Shown: positions 45,311 to 54,535, counted from the stretch's first letter. The stretch: 64,000 bases of DNA from Streptomyces sp. NBC_01497 (GCF_036250695.1 NZ_CP109427.1:1178001-1242000); one strand, 5' to 3'. A program made the numbers and translations. The notes: a model not told the origin generated them from the sequence alone.

Positions 45311-46582
45311 CTAGGCTTGGCCGGTCGTGGCGGCCACGGCCGCGCCGACGGGCGCGGCGGGCGCGGGCGCGGGCGGGGCCGGTACGGGCGTGTAGAGCGC
45401 GTTGTTCGCGGCGCTCCGCTCGACGGCCGCGAGCACGCGCTGGACCTGGAGGCCGTCGGCGAACGACGGGGCCGGGTCGGTCCCGTTCGCGACGGCCTCC
45501 ACCAGGTCGCGCACCTGGTGGATGAACGTGTGCTCGTAGCCGAGGGCGTGCCCCGGTGGCCACCAGGCCTCCAGGTACGGGTGCTGCGGCTCGGTGACGA
45601 GGATGCGGCGGAAGCCCGCGGTGGTGGCCGGCTCTGTGTGGTCGTGGAAGGACAGCTCGTTGAGCCGCTCCAGGTCGAAGGCGAGCGACCCGGCGGAGCC
45701 GTTGATCTCCAGCTTCAGCGCGTTCTTGCGGCCGGCCGCGAACCGGGTGGCCTCGAAGGAGGCCAGTGCCCCCGAGGCCAGCCGGCCCGTGAACACCGCC
45801 GCGTCGTCGACGGTCACCGGTCCCAGGGTGGCGCCCCCGCCCCCGGTCAGTCCCGAGGAGGCCCCGCTGAGCACGGGACGCTCCTTGACGAAGGTCTCCG
45901 ACAGTGCGGAGACGCCCGCGATCGGCTCGCCCGCCAGGTACTGCACCAGGTCGACGATGTGGGCTCCGAGGTCGCCGAGGGCGCCGGAGCCCGCGTACTC
46001 GCGGCTGAGCCGCCAGGTCAGCGGGAAGTCCGGGTCGACCAGCCAGTCCTGGAGATAGGTGACCCGCACGTGCCGCAGCAGGCCGAGCCTGCCCTGCCCG
46101 ATCAGGGTCCGGGCGTACGCCACCGCGGGCACCCTGCGGTAGTTGAAGCCGACCATCGCCAACTGACCGCGCGCACGTGCCTCTTCGGCGGCCCTGGTCA
46201 TCTCCTCAGCCTCGGCCACCGAGTTGGCGAGCGGCTTCTCGCACAGCACGTGCTTGCCCGCCTCCAGCGCCGCGATCGCGATCTCGGCGTGGCTGTCCCC
46301 CGGTGTACACACGTCCACCAACTGGACGTCGTCACGGGCGATCAGCGCGCGCCAGTCGGTCTCCACCGCCGCCCAGCCGAGCCGCGCCGCCGCGTCGCGC
46401 ACGGCGGCCTCGTCCCGGCCGCACACCGCGGCGAGCCGGGGCCGCAGCGGCAGGTCGAACACATGGCCCGCGGTGCGCCACCCCTGGGAGTGGGCGGCGC
46501 CCATGAACGCGTATCCGACCATGCCGACGCCCAGTGTCGGCGGCGCACCGGCCTGTGACTCCGGTGCTCGTGTGCGGGCCAT
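45311..46582 (-). CDS. Gfo/Idh/MocA-family sugar dehydrogenase
   Basis: A 423-residue NAD(P)-dependent oxidoreductase: Rossmann start VGMVGYAFMGAAHSQGW (about residues 17-33), the family signature CEKPLANSVAEAEEM with the catalytic Lys near residue 110, then the substrate domain (GDLGAHIVDLVQYLAG). GAGGAG precedes ATG 46582. Members oxidise inositols, glycosides and related sugars. In this operon it probably oxidises the imported sugar, possibly at C3, before the isomerase and with the DUF1080 domain downstream. Confidence 0.9.
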   Translation of the reverse strand: MARTRAPESQAGAPPTLGVGMVGYAFMGAAHSQGWRTAGHVFDLPLRPRLAAVCGRDEAAVRDAAARLGWAAVETDWRALIARDDVQLVDVCTPGDSHAEIAIAALEAGKHVLCEKPLANSVAEAEEMTRAAEEARARGQLAMVGFNYRRVPAVAYARTLIGQGRLGLLRHVRVTYLQDWLVDPDFPLTWRLSREYAGSGALGDLGAHIVDLVQYLAGEPIAGVSALSETFVKERPVLSGASSGLTGGGGATLGPVTVDDAAVFTGRLASGALASFEATRFAAGRKNALKLEINGSAGSLAFDLERLNELSFHDHTEPATTAGFRRILVTEPQHPYLEAWWPPGHALGYEHTFIHQVRDLVEAVANGTDPAPSFADGLQVQRVLAAVERSAANNALYTPVPAPPAPAPAAPVGAAVAATTGQA

Positions 46583-46658
46583 AGGGGACACTCCTCGTCT
46601 GTATCGGTCAGCGGTGGTACAGCAGTCCCGGCGGGTACGTCCCACCCGCCTGTGCGGG

Positions 46659-47696
46659 TCAGTTGAAGCCGGTGGGCAGGTACTGGTCAATGTTGGTCTT
46701 GTCGACGACGGCCGAGAAGACCGCGACCTGCGTGGGGATCTCCGCCTCGGAGATGCCGCTGATGCCCTTCGCCTGGCCGAGCGCCCTCGCCAGGTCGATG
46801 GCGGAGGCCGCCATGCTCGGCGGGTAGAGGACCGTCGCCTTCAGGACGCCGTCGTCCGCCTTGATGTGGTCCATGGCCGACTTGGCGCCGGCGCCGCCCA
46901 CCATCAAGAAGCCGTCACGGCCCGCCTGGTCGATGGCCCGCAGGGCGCCCACGCCCTGGTCGTCGTCGTGGTTCCACACCGCGTCGAACTGCTTCTGCGC
47001 CTGCAGCAGCTGGGCCATCTTGGCCTGCCCGGACTCGACGGTGAAGTCGGCCGCCTGGCGGGCCACCTTCCTGATGTTGGGGTACGTCTTCAGCGCGTCG
47101 TCGAACCCCTGGGTGCGCTGCCTGGTCAGTTCCAGGTTGTCGATGCCGGCCAGCTCGATGACCTTGGCGTCCGGCTTGCCCTTCAGCTTCTCGCCGATGT
47201 AGTGGCCGGCGTTGAGGCCCATGCCGTAGTTGTCGCCGCCGATCCAGCACCGGTACGCCTGCGGGGTGTCGAAGACGCGGTCCAGGTTGATCACCGGGAT
47301 GCCGGCGCGCATCGCCTTCAGACCCGCCTGGGTGAGCGCCTTGCCGTCGCCCGGCAGGACCACGAGGACGTCGACCTTCTTGTTGATCAGTGTGTCGATC
47401 TGGCCGATCTGCACGGCCGTGTCGTTGGAGCCCTCCGTCGGCACGAAGGTGACGTCGGAGTAGGACTGCGCGCGCTGCTTGGCCTGCACGTTGATGGCGT
47501 TGAGCCAGCCGTGGTCGGCCTGCGGCCCGGCGAATCCGATGGTGACGTGCTTGCCGGGCTTGTCGTCGGCGGCGGGCTGCTTCGCCGTCGTCGACGCCTT
47601 CGCCTCGGGCTCGTTGCTGGTGCATGCGGTGAGGAGGGCACCCGCGCCGATCGCTGCGGTGCCGAACAGCAGTCCTCTGCGGCTCGTCTCAGACAT
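46659..47696 (-). CDS. Sugar ABC transporter substrate-binding lipoprotein
   Basis: A 345-residue periplasmic-binding protein type 1 (ribose/galactose type). The N-terminus has a twin Arg (SRRGLLFG) and the lipobox LLTAC near residues 21-25, so it is a lipoprotein, possibly Tat-exported. VTIGFAGPQADHGWL opens the domain, and VVLPGDGKALTQAG and NHDDDQGVG are the ligand-site loops. It follows the permease by 185 bp and precedes the dehydrogenase by 76 bp. It gives specificity to the importer; which sugar is not evident. Confidence 0.9.
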   Translation of the reverse strand: MSETSRRGLLFGTAAIGAGALLTACTSNEPEAKASTTAKQPAADDKPGKHVTIGFAGPQADHGWLNAINVQAKQRAQSYSDVTFVPTEGSNDTAVQIGQIDTLINKKVDVLVVLPGDGKALTQAGLKAMRAGIPVINLDRVFDTPQAYRCWIGGDNYGMGLNAGHYIGEKLKGKPDAKVIELAGIDNLELTRQRTQGFDDALKTYPNIRKVARQAADFTVESGQAKMAQLLQAQKQFDAVWNHDDDQGVGALRAIDQAGRDGFLMVGGAGAKSAMDHIKADDGVLKATVLYPPSMAASAIDLARALGQAKGISGISEAEIPTQVAVFSAVVDKTNIDQYLPTGFN

Positions 47697-47881
47697 GAGG
47701 GTAATGGCCTTTCGGATAGGGGAACGGCGGGTGTGGGGGTCGGCGGGTGTACTGCGGTGCGGTGGTGTCGCGGTAGGGCGGGAGATGCGGATACGGGGGC
47801 GTGCGGCAGGCAGCGGTGCGCTACGGGTGCGTGCCGTACGCGGAGGTGCGCTGCGGGGCCCGCGGTGCCGGGGACGGGCCG
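47697..47881. repeat. G-rich low-complexity spacer between the permease and binding-protein genes
   Basis: A 185-bp gap with runs such as GGGTGTGGGGG, GCGGTGCGGTGGTG and repeated TGCGCTACGGGTGCG-like words on the plus strand. No gene is seen. It is one of several such tracts in this window. Confidence 0.45.
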
Positions 47882-48964
47882 TCATGCCTCGCCTGGGCGC
47901 GCGCTCCTGCGCTGGACCAGTACGGCGGCGACGATGATCACACCCTTGGCGATCTGCTGCACGTCCGTCTGGAGGTTGTTCAGGGCGAAGATGTTGGTGA
48001 TGGTGGTGAACACCAGCACCCCGAGGACGGAGCCGACGATGGTGCCGCGTCCCCCGCTGAGCAGGGTGCCGCCGATGATGGCCGCGGCGATCGAGTCGAG
48101 TTCGTACAGGTTGCCGTTGGTGTTCTGGCCCGATCCGGAGAGCACGACCAGCAGGAAGGCCGCGATGCCGCAGCACAGCCCGGACAGCAGGTAGAGGTAG
48201 AGCCGCTGCCTGCGCACGTCGAGGCCGGCGAGCCGCGCCGCCTCGGGGTTCCCGCCGACCGCGACGCTGCGCCGCCCGAAGGTGGTCCGGTTCAGGACCA
48301 GCCACCCCACGACGGTGACGCCCGCGAAGACCAGCACGAGCGGCGGGACGCCGAGCACGTAGGAGTCCCGGGAGCCGAGGTCCAGTACGGACTGGACGTT
48401 CACCACCTGGGTCTTGCCGTCGGTCAGCTGGAGGGCGAGGCCGCGTGCGGAGGCGAGCATCGCCAGGGTGGCGATGAACGGCACCATCCGGCCGTACGCG
48501 ATGAGCACACCGTTGACGAGGCCGCAGCCGAGTCCCACCAGCAGGGCGGTGAAGGCGATCCCGGCGAAGCCGTAGCTCTGGGTGGCGACGGTGGTCGCCC
48601 AGACCGACGAGAGCGCGACGATCGCGCCGACGGACAGGTCGATGCCCCCGCTGGTGATGACGAAGGTGGCACCGACGGTCACCACTCCGATCACCGATGC
48701 CTGCGTGAGGACGAGTTGGAGGTTGCTGACGGCGAGGAACTCGTCCGGCTTGGTGATGCCGCCGACCACGACGAGCGCGGCGAGCACACCGAGCAGGGAC
48801 AGGCTGCGCGCGTCGAAGCGCAGGCCGAGCGCCCGCGGACCGCCCCCCGCGCCGCCACCCCTGCCGGGCGGCCGTGGTGCGGTGGCCACCCGCGCGGGCG
48901 GCGGATCGGTGGCGGGTACGGCGTCGGCCCCGCCCTGCTGTGCCTCGGAGGCAGGCTGTGTCAT
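47882..48964 (-). CDS. Sugar ABC transporter permease (RbsC type)
   Basis: A 360-residue inner-membrane permease with about 10 segments after a 45-residue disordered Pro/Gly N-terminus. The conserved block GGIDLSVGAIVALSSV and the late GTLLSGGRGTIVGSVLG identify the ribose/xylose/myo-inositol permease family. Its ATG overlaps the ATPase stop (ATGA). Partner of the ATPase and binding protein on either side. Confidence 0.92.
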   Translation of the reverse strand: MTQPASEAQQGGADAVPATDPPPARVATAPRPPGRGGGAGGGPRALGLRFDARSLSLLGVLAALVVVGGITKPDEFLAVSNLQLVLTQASVIGVVTVGATFVITSGGIDLSVGAIVALSSVWATTVATQSYGFAGIAFTALLVGLGCGLVNGVLIAYGRMVPFIATLAMLASARGLALQLTDGKTQVVNVQSVLDLGSRDSYVLGVPPLVLVFAGVTVVGWLVLNRTTFGRRSVAVGGNPEAARLAGLDVRRQRLYLYLLSGLCCGIAAFLLVVLSGSGQNTNGNLYELDSIAAAIIGGTLLSGGRGTIVGSVLGVLVFTTITNIFALNNLQTDVQQIAKGVIIVAAVLVQRRSARPGEA

Positions 48965-50493
48965 GGCGTCGGGCTCCCTTCCATCACAAGGTCGAGTACG
49001 CGGTGCTCGTCCAGCTCTCCGGCCGGCGCCCGGTGCACGACGCGGCCCTCGCGCAGCACCAGCACCCGGTCCGCGAGACCCAGCACTTCCGGCACCTCGC
49101 TGGAGACGAGCAGAACGGCGAGGCCCTCGTCGGCCAGCCGGCGGATCACGGCGTAGAGCTCGGCACGCGCGCCGACGTCCACGCCACGGGTCGGTTCGTC
49201 GAGCAGCAGGACGCGGCAGCCGCGCAGCAGCCAGCGGGCGAGGACCGCCTTTTGCTGGTTGCCCCCGGAAAGGGTGCGCACCGCCGCGTCGGGATTGTCG
49301 GGGCGCAGGGACAGTTCCCTGGTGGCGGTGTGTGCCGCGGCGCGTTCGGCGGACCGGTCGAGCCAGCCGCCCCGCGAGAAGCGGGACAGCGTCGACACCG
49401 TCACGTTGCCGGTGACGGATTCGAGCATCAGCAGGCCCTGTGCCTTGCGCTCCTCGGGCGCGAGGCCGAGCCCGGCGCGCACGGCGGAGCGCACACTCCC
49501 GGGGCGCAGCGGCTTCCCGTCCACGAGGACGCGGCCCGTGGTGGGTCTGCGCGCCCCGTAGACCGTCTCCAGGATCTCCGAGCGTCCCGAGCCGACCAGA
49601 CCGGCCAGCCCCACGATCTCCCCGGTCCGCAGTTCGAGATCCAGCGGTGCGAACTCGCCCTGCCTGCTGAGGCCTTCGACCCGCAGCAGCGGCTCGGCGT
49701 GGACCGGCCGGGCGGCCGTCGGCCGGTCGGGGAAGGTGTTCTCCACGGCGCGGCCGGTCATCAGGGTGACGACCTCGGCGGTGGGCGTCCGCTTGGCGGG
49801 CAGGCCCACGGCGACGGTCCTGCCGTCCTTGAGGACGGTGACACGGTCGCCGATGCGCCGGATCTCCTCCAGGCGGTGGGAGATGTACACGACGGCGACG
49901 CCGTCCGCCACGAGGGTCGCCACGACCCGGAAGAGGTTGTCGACCTCGTCGGGGTCGAGCGCGGCGGACGGCTCGTCCATGACGATCAGCCGGACGTCGT
50001 GGGAGAGCGCGCGGGCCATGGAGACGATCTGACGCTGCGCCGCCGACAGGTCGCCCACCGGCCGGCCCGGCGGGATCTCCGGATGGCCGAGCCGCTTCAG
50101 CAGGGCGGTGGCCCGGCGCCGGGCCTCGCGTCCCCTGACCACGAAGCCGGCGGTGGTGGGTTCATGGCCGAGGAAGACGTTCTCGGCCACCGACAGGCCC
50201 TCGACCAGGTCGAGTTCCTGGTAGATGGTCGCGATGCCGAGGCGCATGGCCGCGGTCGGCGACTTGAGGGTGACCTGCTCGCCCTGCCAGGTGATCACAC
50301 CGTCGTCCGGCTGGTGGGCCCCGGCCAGGACCTTGATCAGGGTGGATTTCCCGGCGCCGTTCTGGCCGAGGAGGCAGTGGACCTCGCCCGGGAGGACGGA
50401 GAGTTCCACACCGTCCAGGGCGCGGACACCGGGGAAGGTCTTGGTGATACCGGACATCGTGAGCAGAGCTGGGTCGGGTGGCGCTGGCGCCAT
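48961..50493 (-). CDS. Sugar ABC transporter ATPase with two cassettes (RbsA type)
   Basis: A 510-residue double ATPase. The first cassette has Walker A GQNGAGKST (about residue 42), signature LSAAQRQIVSMARAL and Walker B LIVMDEPSAALD. The second has the altered Walker A GLVGSGRSE and signature LSGGNQQKAVLARWL, as in RbsA/MglA. ATG 50493 has GAGGGG upstream. Coupled to the permease. First gene of the importer unit; the ROK gene lies 588 bp upstream. Confidence 0.93.
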   Translation of the reverse strand: MAPAPPDPALLTMSGITKTFPGVRALDGVELSVLPGEVHCLLGQNGAGKSTLIKVLAGAHQPDDGVITWQGEQVTLKSPTAAMRLGIATIYQELDLVEGLSVAENVFLGHEPTTAGFVVRGREARRRATALLKRLGHPEIPPGRPVGDLSAAQRQIVSMARALSHDVRLIVMDEPSAALDPDEVDNLFRVVATLVADGVAVVYISHRLEEIRRIGDRVTVLKDGRTVAVGLPAKRTPTAEVVTLMTGRAVENTFPDRPTAARPVHAEPLLRVEGLSRQGEFAPLDLELRTGEIVGLAGLVGSGRSEILETVYGARRPTTGRVLVDGKPLRPGSVRSAVRAGLGLAPEERKAQGLLMLESVTGNVTVSTLSRFSRGGWLDRSAERAAAHTATRELSLRPDNPDAAVRTLSGGNQQKAVLARWLLRGCRVLLLDEPTRGVDVGARAELYAVIRRLADEGLAVLLVSSEVPEVLGLADRVLVLREGRVVHRAPAGELDEHRVLDLVMEGSPTP

Positions 50494-51081
50494 GGCATGT
50501 CCCCTCGGCAGATGCGGTCGGGTCGGAGCCGCGGGACGGCCGCGGTGCGGCCGGCGGTGTCGATACGGGTGTGACGGGGTGTGCGTCCTGCGGGTCGTGC
50601 CCGGTGAGCCGGTGTCGCGTGTGCCGCGCGCGTGCGGTGAAGCGTCGTGTGCGCAAGGCCCGAAGCGGCGGTGCGGCGGTGCGGTCGAGACCGTGAGGAC
50701 CCTGCCCGTACGCACGGTGCCCGCACAGGCGGACCGGTACGGACAGGGCTGGTACGGAATGCGCTCGTTCAGTACGTGACCGGGCAGTCGGGAGCGGCGG
50801 CTCGGTGGTGCGGCAGTGGTGCGGCGAGCGGCGCCGGATGACGCCGGTCGTACGGTGGTGCCGGTGGTGCGCGTGCTGCCGTGGCGCGGGCGATGCCGGT
50901 GGTACGTGGTGCGGGGTCGCGCCCGTCGTACGTGGTGCCGGTCGTGCCGGTGGAGATCACACGGTGCGGTGGGACTCGGGTGGCGTCGTACGCGGTGTCG
51001 CGCCGGTGCCGCGGGACACGGCGTCCGGCCCGTGCTCCGGTCCGTCGGTGTGTCCGGGCCGCCGGGAGGGCGGCCGCGGGC
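50494..51081. repeat. 588-bp gene-free GTGCGG/GGTGCCGGT-rich region
   Basis: No supported gene. From about 50780 to 51030 the plus strand consists largely of variants of GGTGGTGC, GTACGGTGGTGCCG and GTACGTGGTGC, with TCGTACGTGGTGCCGG-like words recurring. The promoter of the importer operon must be at the left end. Whether the repeats bind anything is unknown. Confidence 0.45.
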
Positions 51082-52272
51082 TCACGCCGGCGAGAACAGG
51101 TGGTCGCTGATCAGCCGGGCCGCGCCGGTGACTCCGGCGTTCTGGCCCAACTCGCCCAGGACGATGGGGAGATTTCCGGTGGCCAGCGGCAGGGACTGCC
51201 GGTAGACCTGAGTACGGATCGAGGCGAGCAGGGTGTGCCCGAGGCCGGTCACACCGCCGCCGATCACCACGAGGCCCGGGTTGAAGAAACTGACGAGCCC
51301 GGCGATGACCTGGCCGACGCGGTTGCCGCCCTCGCGGATCAGGTCGAGCGCGGTCGGGTCACCGGCAGCCGCGGCGGCGGCCACGTCGACGGCGCTCAGC
51401 GCGCCCCCGGCGGCCAGCCGGGCGGCCAGTTCGGGGGAGGCGCCGGTGCGGGCCGCCTCCTCGGCGTCGCGGGCGAGCGCCGCCCCGCTGAAGTGCGCCT
51501 CCAGGCAGCCCTTGTTGCCGCACGCGCAGGCCCGGCCCTCGGGCTCCACCTGGATGTGGCCGATGTCGCCCGCGCTGCCCGTCGTCCCGCGGTAGACCTC
51601 ACCGCCGACGACGATCCCGCAGCCGATGCCCGTACCGATCTTGACGCAGAGGAAGTCGTCCACGGAGCGGGCGACACCCGCGTGCTGCTCCCCCATAGCC
51701 ATCAGGTTCACGTCGTTGTCGACCATGACCGGGCAGCCGAGTTCCTGGCTGAGGGCCTCGCGGACGGGGAACCCGTCCCAGCCCGGCATGATCGGCGGCG
51801 CGACCGGCACGCCCTCGGGGAAGCGGACCGGGCCCGGCACGCCGATACCCGCACCGTCGAACCCGTCCGCGAGGCCGGATTCCCTGAGCTTGGCCGCCAT
51901 CGCGAGCACCTGCTCGAAGACGGCGACCGGGCCCTCCCGGACGTCCATCGGATGGTTGAGGTGGCCGAGTACCTCCAGTTCGGCGTTGGTGACGGCGACG
52001 TCGACGGACGTGGCGCCGATGTCGACCCCGAGGAAGCGGAGGCCCGGCGTGAGCCGGATGTTGTGCGACCGCCGGCCGCCGCGGGAGGCGGCGAGGCCGT
52101 CGGCGACGACAAGGCCGGTCTCCAGCAGCCGGTCGACCTCGACCGCCAGCTTGGAACGGGACAGGTCGACCTGATCGCCCAGTTGTGCGCGTGAGTTGGG
52201 CCCACCGTCCCGCAACAGCCTGAGCAGTCGCGCCTGATGGGCGTTCGCGGGTCGTGCCGTCATCCGTCTCAC
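51082..52272 (-). CDS. ROK-family transcriptional regulator
   Basis: A 396-residue regulator: N-terminal winged HTH (LLRLLRDGGPNSRAQLGDQVDLSRSK), then a sugar-kinase-like ROK domain with GVDIGATSVDV, the sugar-site IGVPGPV and VDNDVNLMAMGE, and the zinc motif CACGNKGCLE. I take GTG 52272 because GGGGAGG lies about 5 nt before it; the ATG at 52263 (393 residues) has poor spacing. It precedes the Rbs-like importer and probably senses the same sugar. A TTGC-N13-GCAA inverted repeat upstream suggests self-control. Confidence 0.9.
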   Translation of the reverse strand: MRRMTARPANAHQARLLRLLRDGGPNSRAQLGDQVDLSRSKLAVEVDRLLETGLVVADGLAASRGGRRSHNIRLTPGLRFLGVDIGATSVDVAVTNAELEVLGHLNHPMDVREGPVAVFEQVLAMAAKLRESGLADGFDGAGIGVPGPVRFPEGVPVAPPIMPGWDGFPVREALSQELGCPVMVDNDVNLMAMGEQHAGVARSVDDFLCVKIGTGIGCGIVVGGEVYRGTTGSAGDIGHIQVEPEGRACACGNKGCLEAHFSGAALARDAEEAARTGASPELAARLAAGGALSAVDVAAAAAAGDPTALDLIREGGNRVGQVIAGLVSFFNPGLVVIGGGVTGLGHTLLASIRTQVYRQSLPLATGNLPIVLGELGQNAGVTGAARLISDHLFSPA

Positions 52273-52359
52273 GCGCCCCTCCCCGCCATGTCGGCCGTAT
52301 GACCCGTCGCTTCGGGTGCTTTCGAGTGGAACGTAGCAGCGGTTGCCCGCAGGGGGAAG

Positions 52360-52386
52360 AAGTTGCGCGTAAATCAGTAGCAACTT
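52360..52386. promoter_or_regulatory. Candidate operator upstream of the ROK gene
   Basis: AAGTTGC (52360-52366), 13 bp, then GCAACTT (52380-52386), a perfect 7-bp inverted repeat 88 bp before the GTG. It is AT-rich in a GC-rich region. The arrangement recurs in front of the multidomain secreted protein gene. Confidence 0.6.
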
Positions 52387-52498
52387 TCTCCACAGTGAAG
52401 ACAAAGCGAGGGGCGGCCGGGACGCGCCCGGCGGCGCGGAACGCCCGTTCCCGGGCAGCGCACGGGAGTTCGGCGCACCACGAGGGTCAGCTCACGCG

Positions 52499-52744
52499 GC
52501 CGTTCGGCACACGCGGCCGTTCGGCACGGGCGGGCGTTCGGCACGGGCGGCCGTTCGGCACGGGCGGGCGGTCAGCACGGGCGGGCGGTCAGCACGGGCG
52601 GGCGGGCGGTCAGCCAGCGCGGGCGTGCCGCATACCCGGGCGCTCCGCGCACGCGGAAGTCCGGGCACCCGGACGGCCGGCACACGTGGCCGCGCCACAC
52701 ACCCCGGGCGCTCCGCGCACGCGGAAGTCCGCGCACCCGGACGG
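52499..52744. repeat. 17-bp tandem repeats plus a 42-bp direct repeat
   Basis: Six head-to-tail 17-bp units at 52499-52600, of the form GCCGTTCGGCACGGGCG with a GGTCAGC variant in the last two. Then a 42-bp segment at 52635-52676 recurs at 52703-52744 with one mismatch. The rest of the 569-bp gap 52273-52841 has no gene; the ROK promoter and operator are at its left end. The tract lies just downstream of the GntR gene end. Confidence 0.8.
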
Positions 52745-52841
52745 ACGGCCCCGAAACAGCCGGCGGCGGCTGCCAGACCCGTGGTGCCGCCCGGCGCCGG
52801 CACGATCCGGTCCGGCGGGGCGGACCGACCGGCGGACGGGG

Positions 52842-53519
52842 TCAGTCGTGGTCGCGGTGGTGGTACGTCGACCGGGTGTGCTCGGTGTGGGCGCGCATCA
52901 CGGCCGCGGCGGCACTCTCGTCGCCGGACGCGATCGCGTCGATCAGCTCGCGGTGCTCGATCCACGACTGCTTGCCGCGCTGCCGGGCGACCGGCGTGTA
53001 GTACCAGCGGACCCTGCGGTCCACCTGCCCGGCCAGTTCGGCGAGGACGACGTTGCTCGCCATCGCCATCACCCGCGCGTGGAAGGCCGCGTTGGTCGTG
53101 ACGGCCAGCTCGACGTCGTCGTCCTTCACCGCCCGCTCCCCCTGCGCGCACAGCCTCTCCAGGTCCGCGATCCCGGCCGGGTCGGAGTCGGCCGCCGCGA
53201 GCCGGGCCGCCTCGGCCTCCAGCAGCGTGCGGACGGAGAGGAGCTGATCGGCCTCGTCCTCGGTCGGCTCGTGGACGAACGCGCCCTGCGCGGGGCGCAG
53301 ATCGACCCATCCCTCGGTGTTCAGCCGCTGGAGCGCCTCGCGTACGGGCTGCCGCGACACGCCGAGGTGGCCGGCGAGCTCGCTCTCCACGAGGTGCTGA
53401 CCCGGGGTCAGGGCACGGGTGGTGATGAGTTCGAGCAGTGCCTCGTACACCCGCTCGCGCAGCGGCCCCGGCCGCTCCAGCTTCGGTACCGTGCCGTGCG
53501 GCAGTCCTGCGGACAACAT
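52842..53519 (-). CDS. GntR-family regulator, FCD (FadR-like) type; candidate oxalate-regulon regulator
   Basis: A 225-residue regulator: winged HTH at about residues 15-80 (LRERVYEALLELITTRALTPG, ELAGHLGVSRQPVREALQRL), then an all-helical FCD ligand domain (LLSVRTLLEAEAARLAA, AAFHARVMAMASN, EHRELIDAIASGDESAA) with the Asp/His set of metal-dependent acid sensors. GGGAGA precedes the ATG. Its own promoter region carries the TACAGT(A/C)T box found at three other oxalate/formate loci here, which fits control of itself and those units by a small organic acid. Confidence 0.9.
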   Translation of the reverse strand: MLSAGLPHGTVPKLERPGPLRERVYEALLELITTRALTPGQHLVESELAGHLGVSRQPVREALQRLNTEGWVDLRPAQGAFVHEPTEDEADQLLSVRTLLEAEAARLAAADSDPAGIADLERLCAQGERAVKDDDVELAVTTNAAFHARVMAMASNVVLAELAGQVDRRVRWYYTPVARQRGKQSWIEHRELIDAIASGDESAAAAVMRAHTEHTRSTYHHRDHD

Positions 53520-53554
53520 GGGATCTCCCTCTCCGGCCGACCGTGACAGATTGG

Positions 53555-53575
53555 CTATCGTCTACAGTCTACTGA
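53555..53575. promoter_or_regulatory. GntR-type box upstream of the gntR gene
   Basis: CTATCGTCTACAGTCTACTGA, 36 bp before the ATG. The core GTCTACAGT equals the one at 56356-56364 on the other strand. Position fits autoregulation. Confidence 0.65.
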
Positions 53576-53587
53576 CTGGCCGGAGCG

Positions 53588-54535
53588 TCACGGGCAGCGG
53601 ATCACCTGGCCCGCGTACGACAGGTTGCCGCCGAAGCCGAACAGCAGGGCCGGCGCACCCGAGGCCACCTCGCCCTTGGCGACGAGTTTGGACAGCGCCA
53701 TCGGGATCGAGGCGGCGGAGGTGTTGCCGGATTCGACGACGTCCCGCGCGATGACCGCGTTGACCGCGCCGATCTTCCGGGCGACCGGCTCGATGATCCG
53801 CAGGTTCGCCTGGTGCAGGACGACCGCGCCCAGTTCCTCCGGCGCGACACCGGCGCGCTCGCACACCCGGCGGGCAATGGGCGGCAGTTCGGTGACGGCC
53901 CACCGGTAGACGGACTGGCCGTCCTGGGCGAACCGGGACGGCACGCCCTCGATCCGTACGGCGGTGCTCATCTCGGGGACGGACCCCCACAGGACCGGGC
54001 CGATGCCGGGGCTCTCGCCGGGAGCGACGGCCTCCACCACGGCCGCGCCCGCGCCGTCGCCCATCAGGACGCAGGTGGAGCGGTCCGTCCAGTCGGCGAT
54101 GGCCGTCATCTCGTCGGCGCCGATCACCAGGGCGCGGGACGCCGCCCCCGCCCGGACGGTGTGGTCGGCCATGGCGAGCGCGTGGGTGAAGCCCGCACAC
54201 ACGACGTTGATGTCGAGGACGGCCGGCGACGCCATGGAGAGCCGGGCCGCCACTCGGGCCGCCATGTTCGGCGACCTGTCGACAGCGGTGGACGTGGCGA
54301 CGAGGACCAGGTCGATGTCCGCCGGGACGAGGCCGGCCGCCGCCAGCGCCTTGGCGCCGGCGTGTGCGGCCAGCTCGTCCACGGGTTCGTCGGGCCCCGC
54401 GATGGCCCGGGTCTTGATGCCGACACGACTGGTGATCCACTCGTCGCTGGTGTCGACCATGCCCGCCAGGTCGTCGTTGGTGAGCATCTTGGCGGGCTGA
54501 TAGTGCCCGAGCGCGGCGATACGCGTGCCTGTCAC
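53588..54535 (-). CDS. Beta-ketoacyl-ACP synthase III-family protein
   Basis: A 315-residue KAS III-like condensing enzyme with the triad Cys in DINVVCAGFTHAL (about residue 111), His in VVLHQANLRI and Asn in VESGNTSAAS. GTG 54535 has AAGGGGG 7 nt upstream. It joins an acyl-CoA starter to a malonyl group in fatty-acid or polyketide synthesis. No acyl carrier protein, FabD or other synthase gene is near. It sits between the OFA transporter unit and gntR, so its link with oxalate metabolism is unclear. Confidence 0.88.
   Translation of the reverse strand: MTGTRIAALGHYQPAKMLTNDDLAGMVDTSDEWITSRVGIKTRAIAGPDEPVDELAAHAGAKALAAAGLVPADIDLVLVATSTAVDRSPNMAARVAARLSMASPAVLDINVVCAGFTHALAMADHTVRAGAASRALVIGADEMTAIADWTDRSTCVLMGDGAGAAVVEAVAPGESPGIGPVLWGSVPEMSTAVRIEGVPSRFAQDGQSVYRWAVTELPPIARRVCERAGVAPEELGAVVLHQANLRIIEPVARKIGAVNAVIARDVVESGNTSAASIPMALSKLVAKGEVASGAPALLFGFGGNLSYAGQVIRCP

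Noticed and set aside
52499..52744. CRISPR array
   Set aside because: The units are 17 bp, directly abutting, with no unique spacers and no cas genes nearby.
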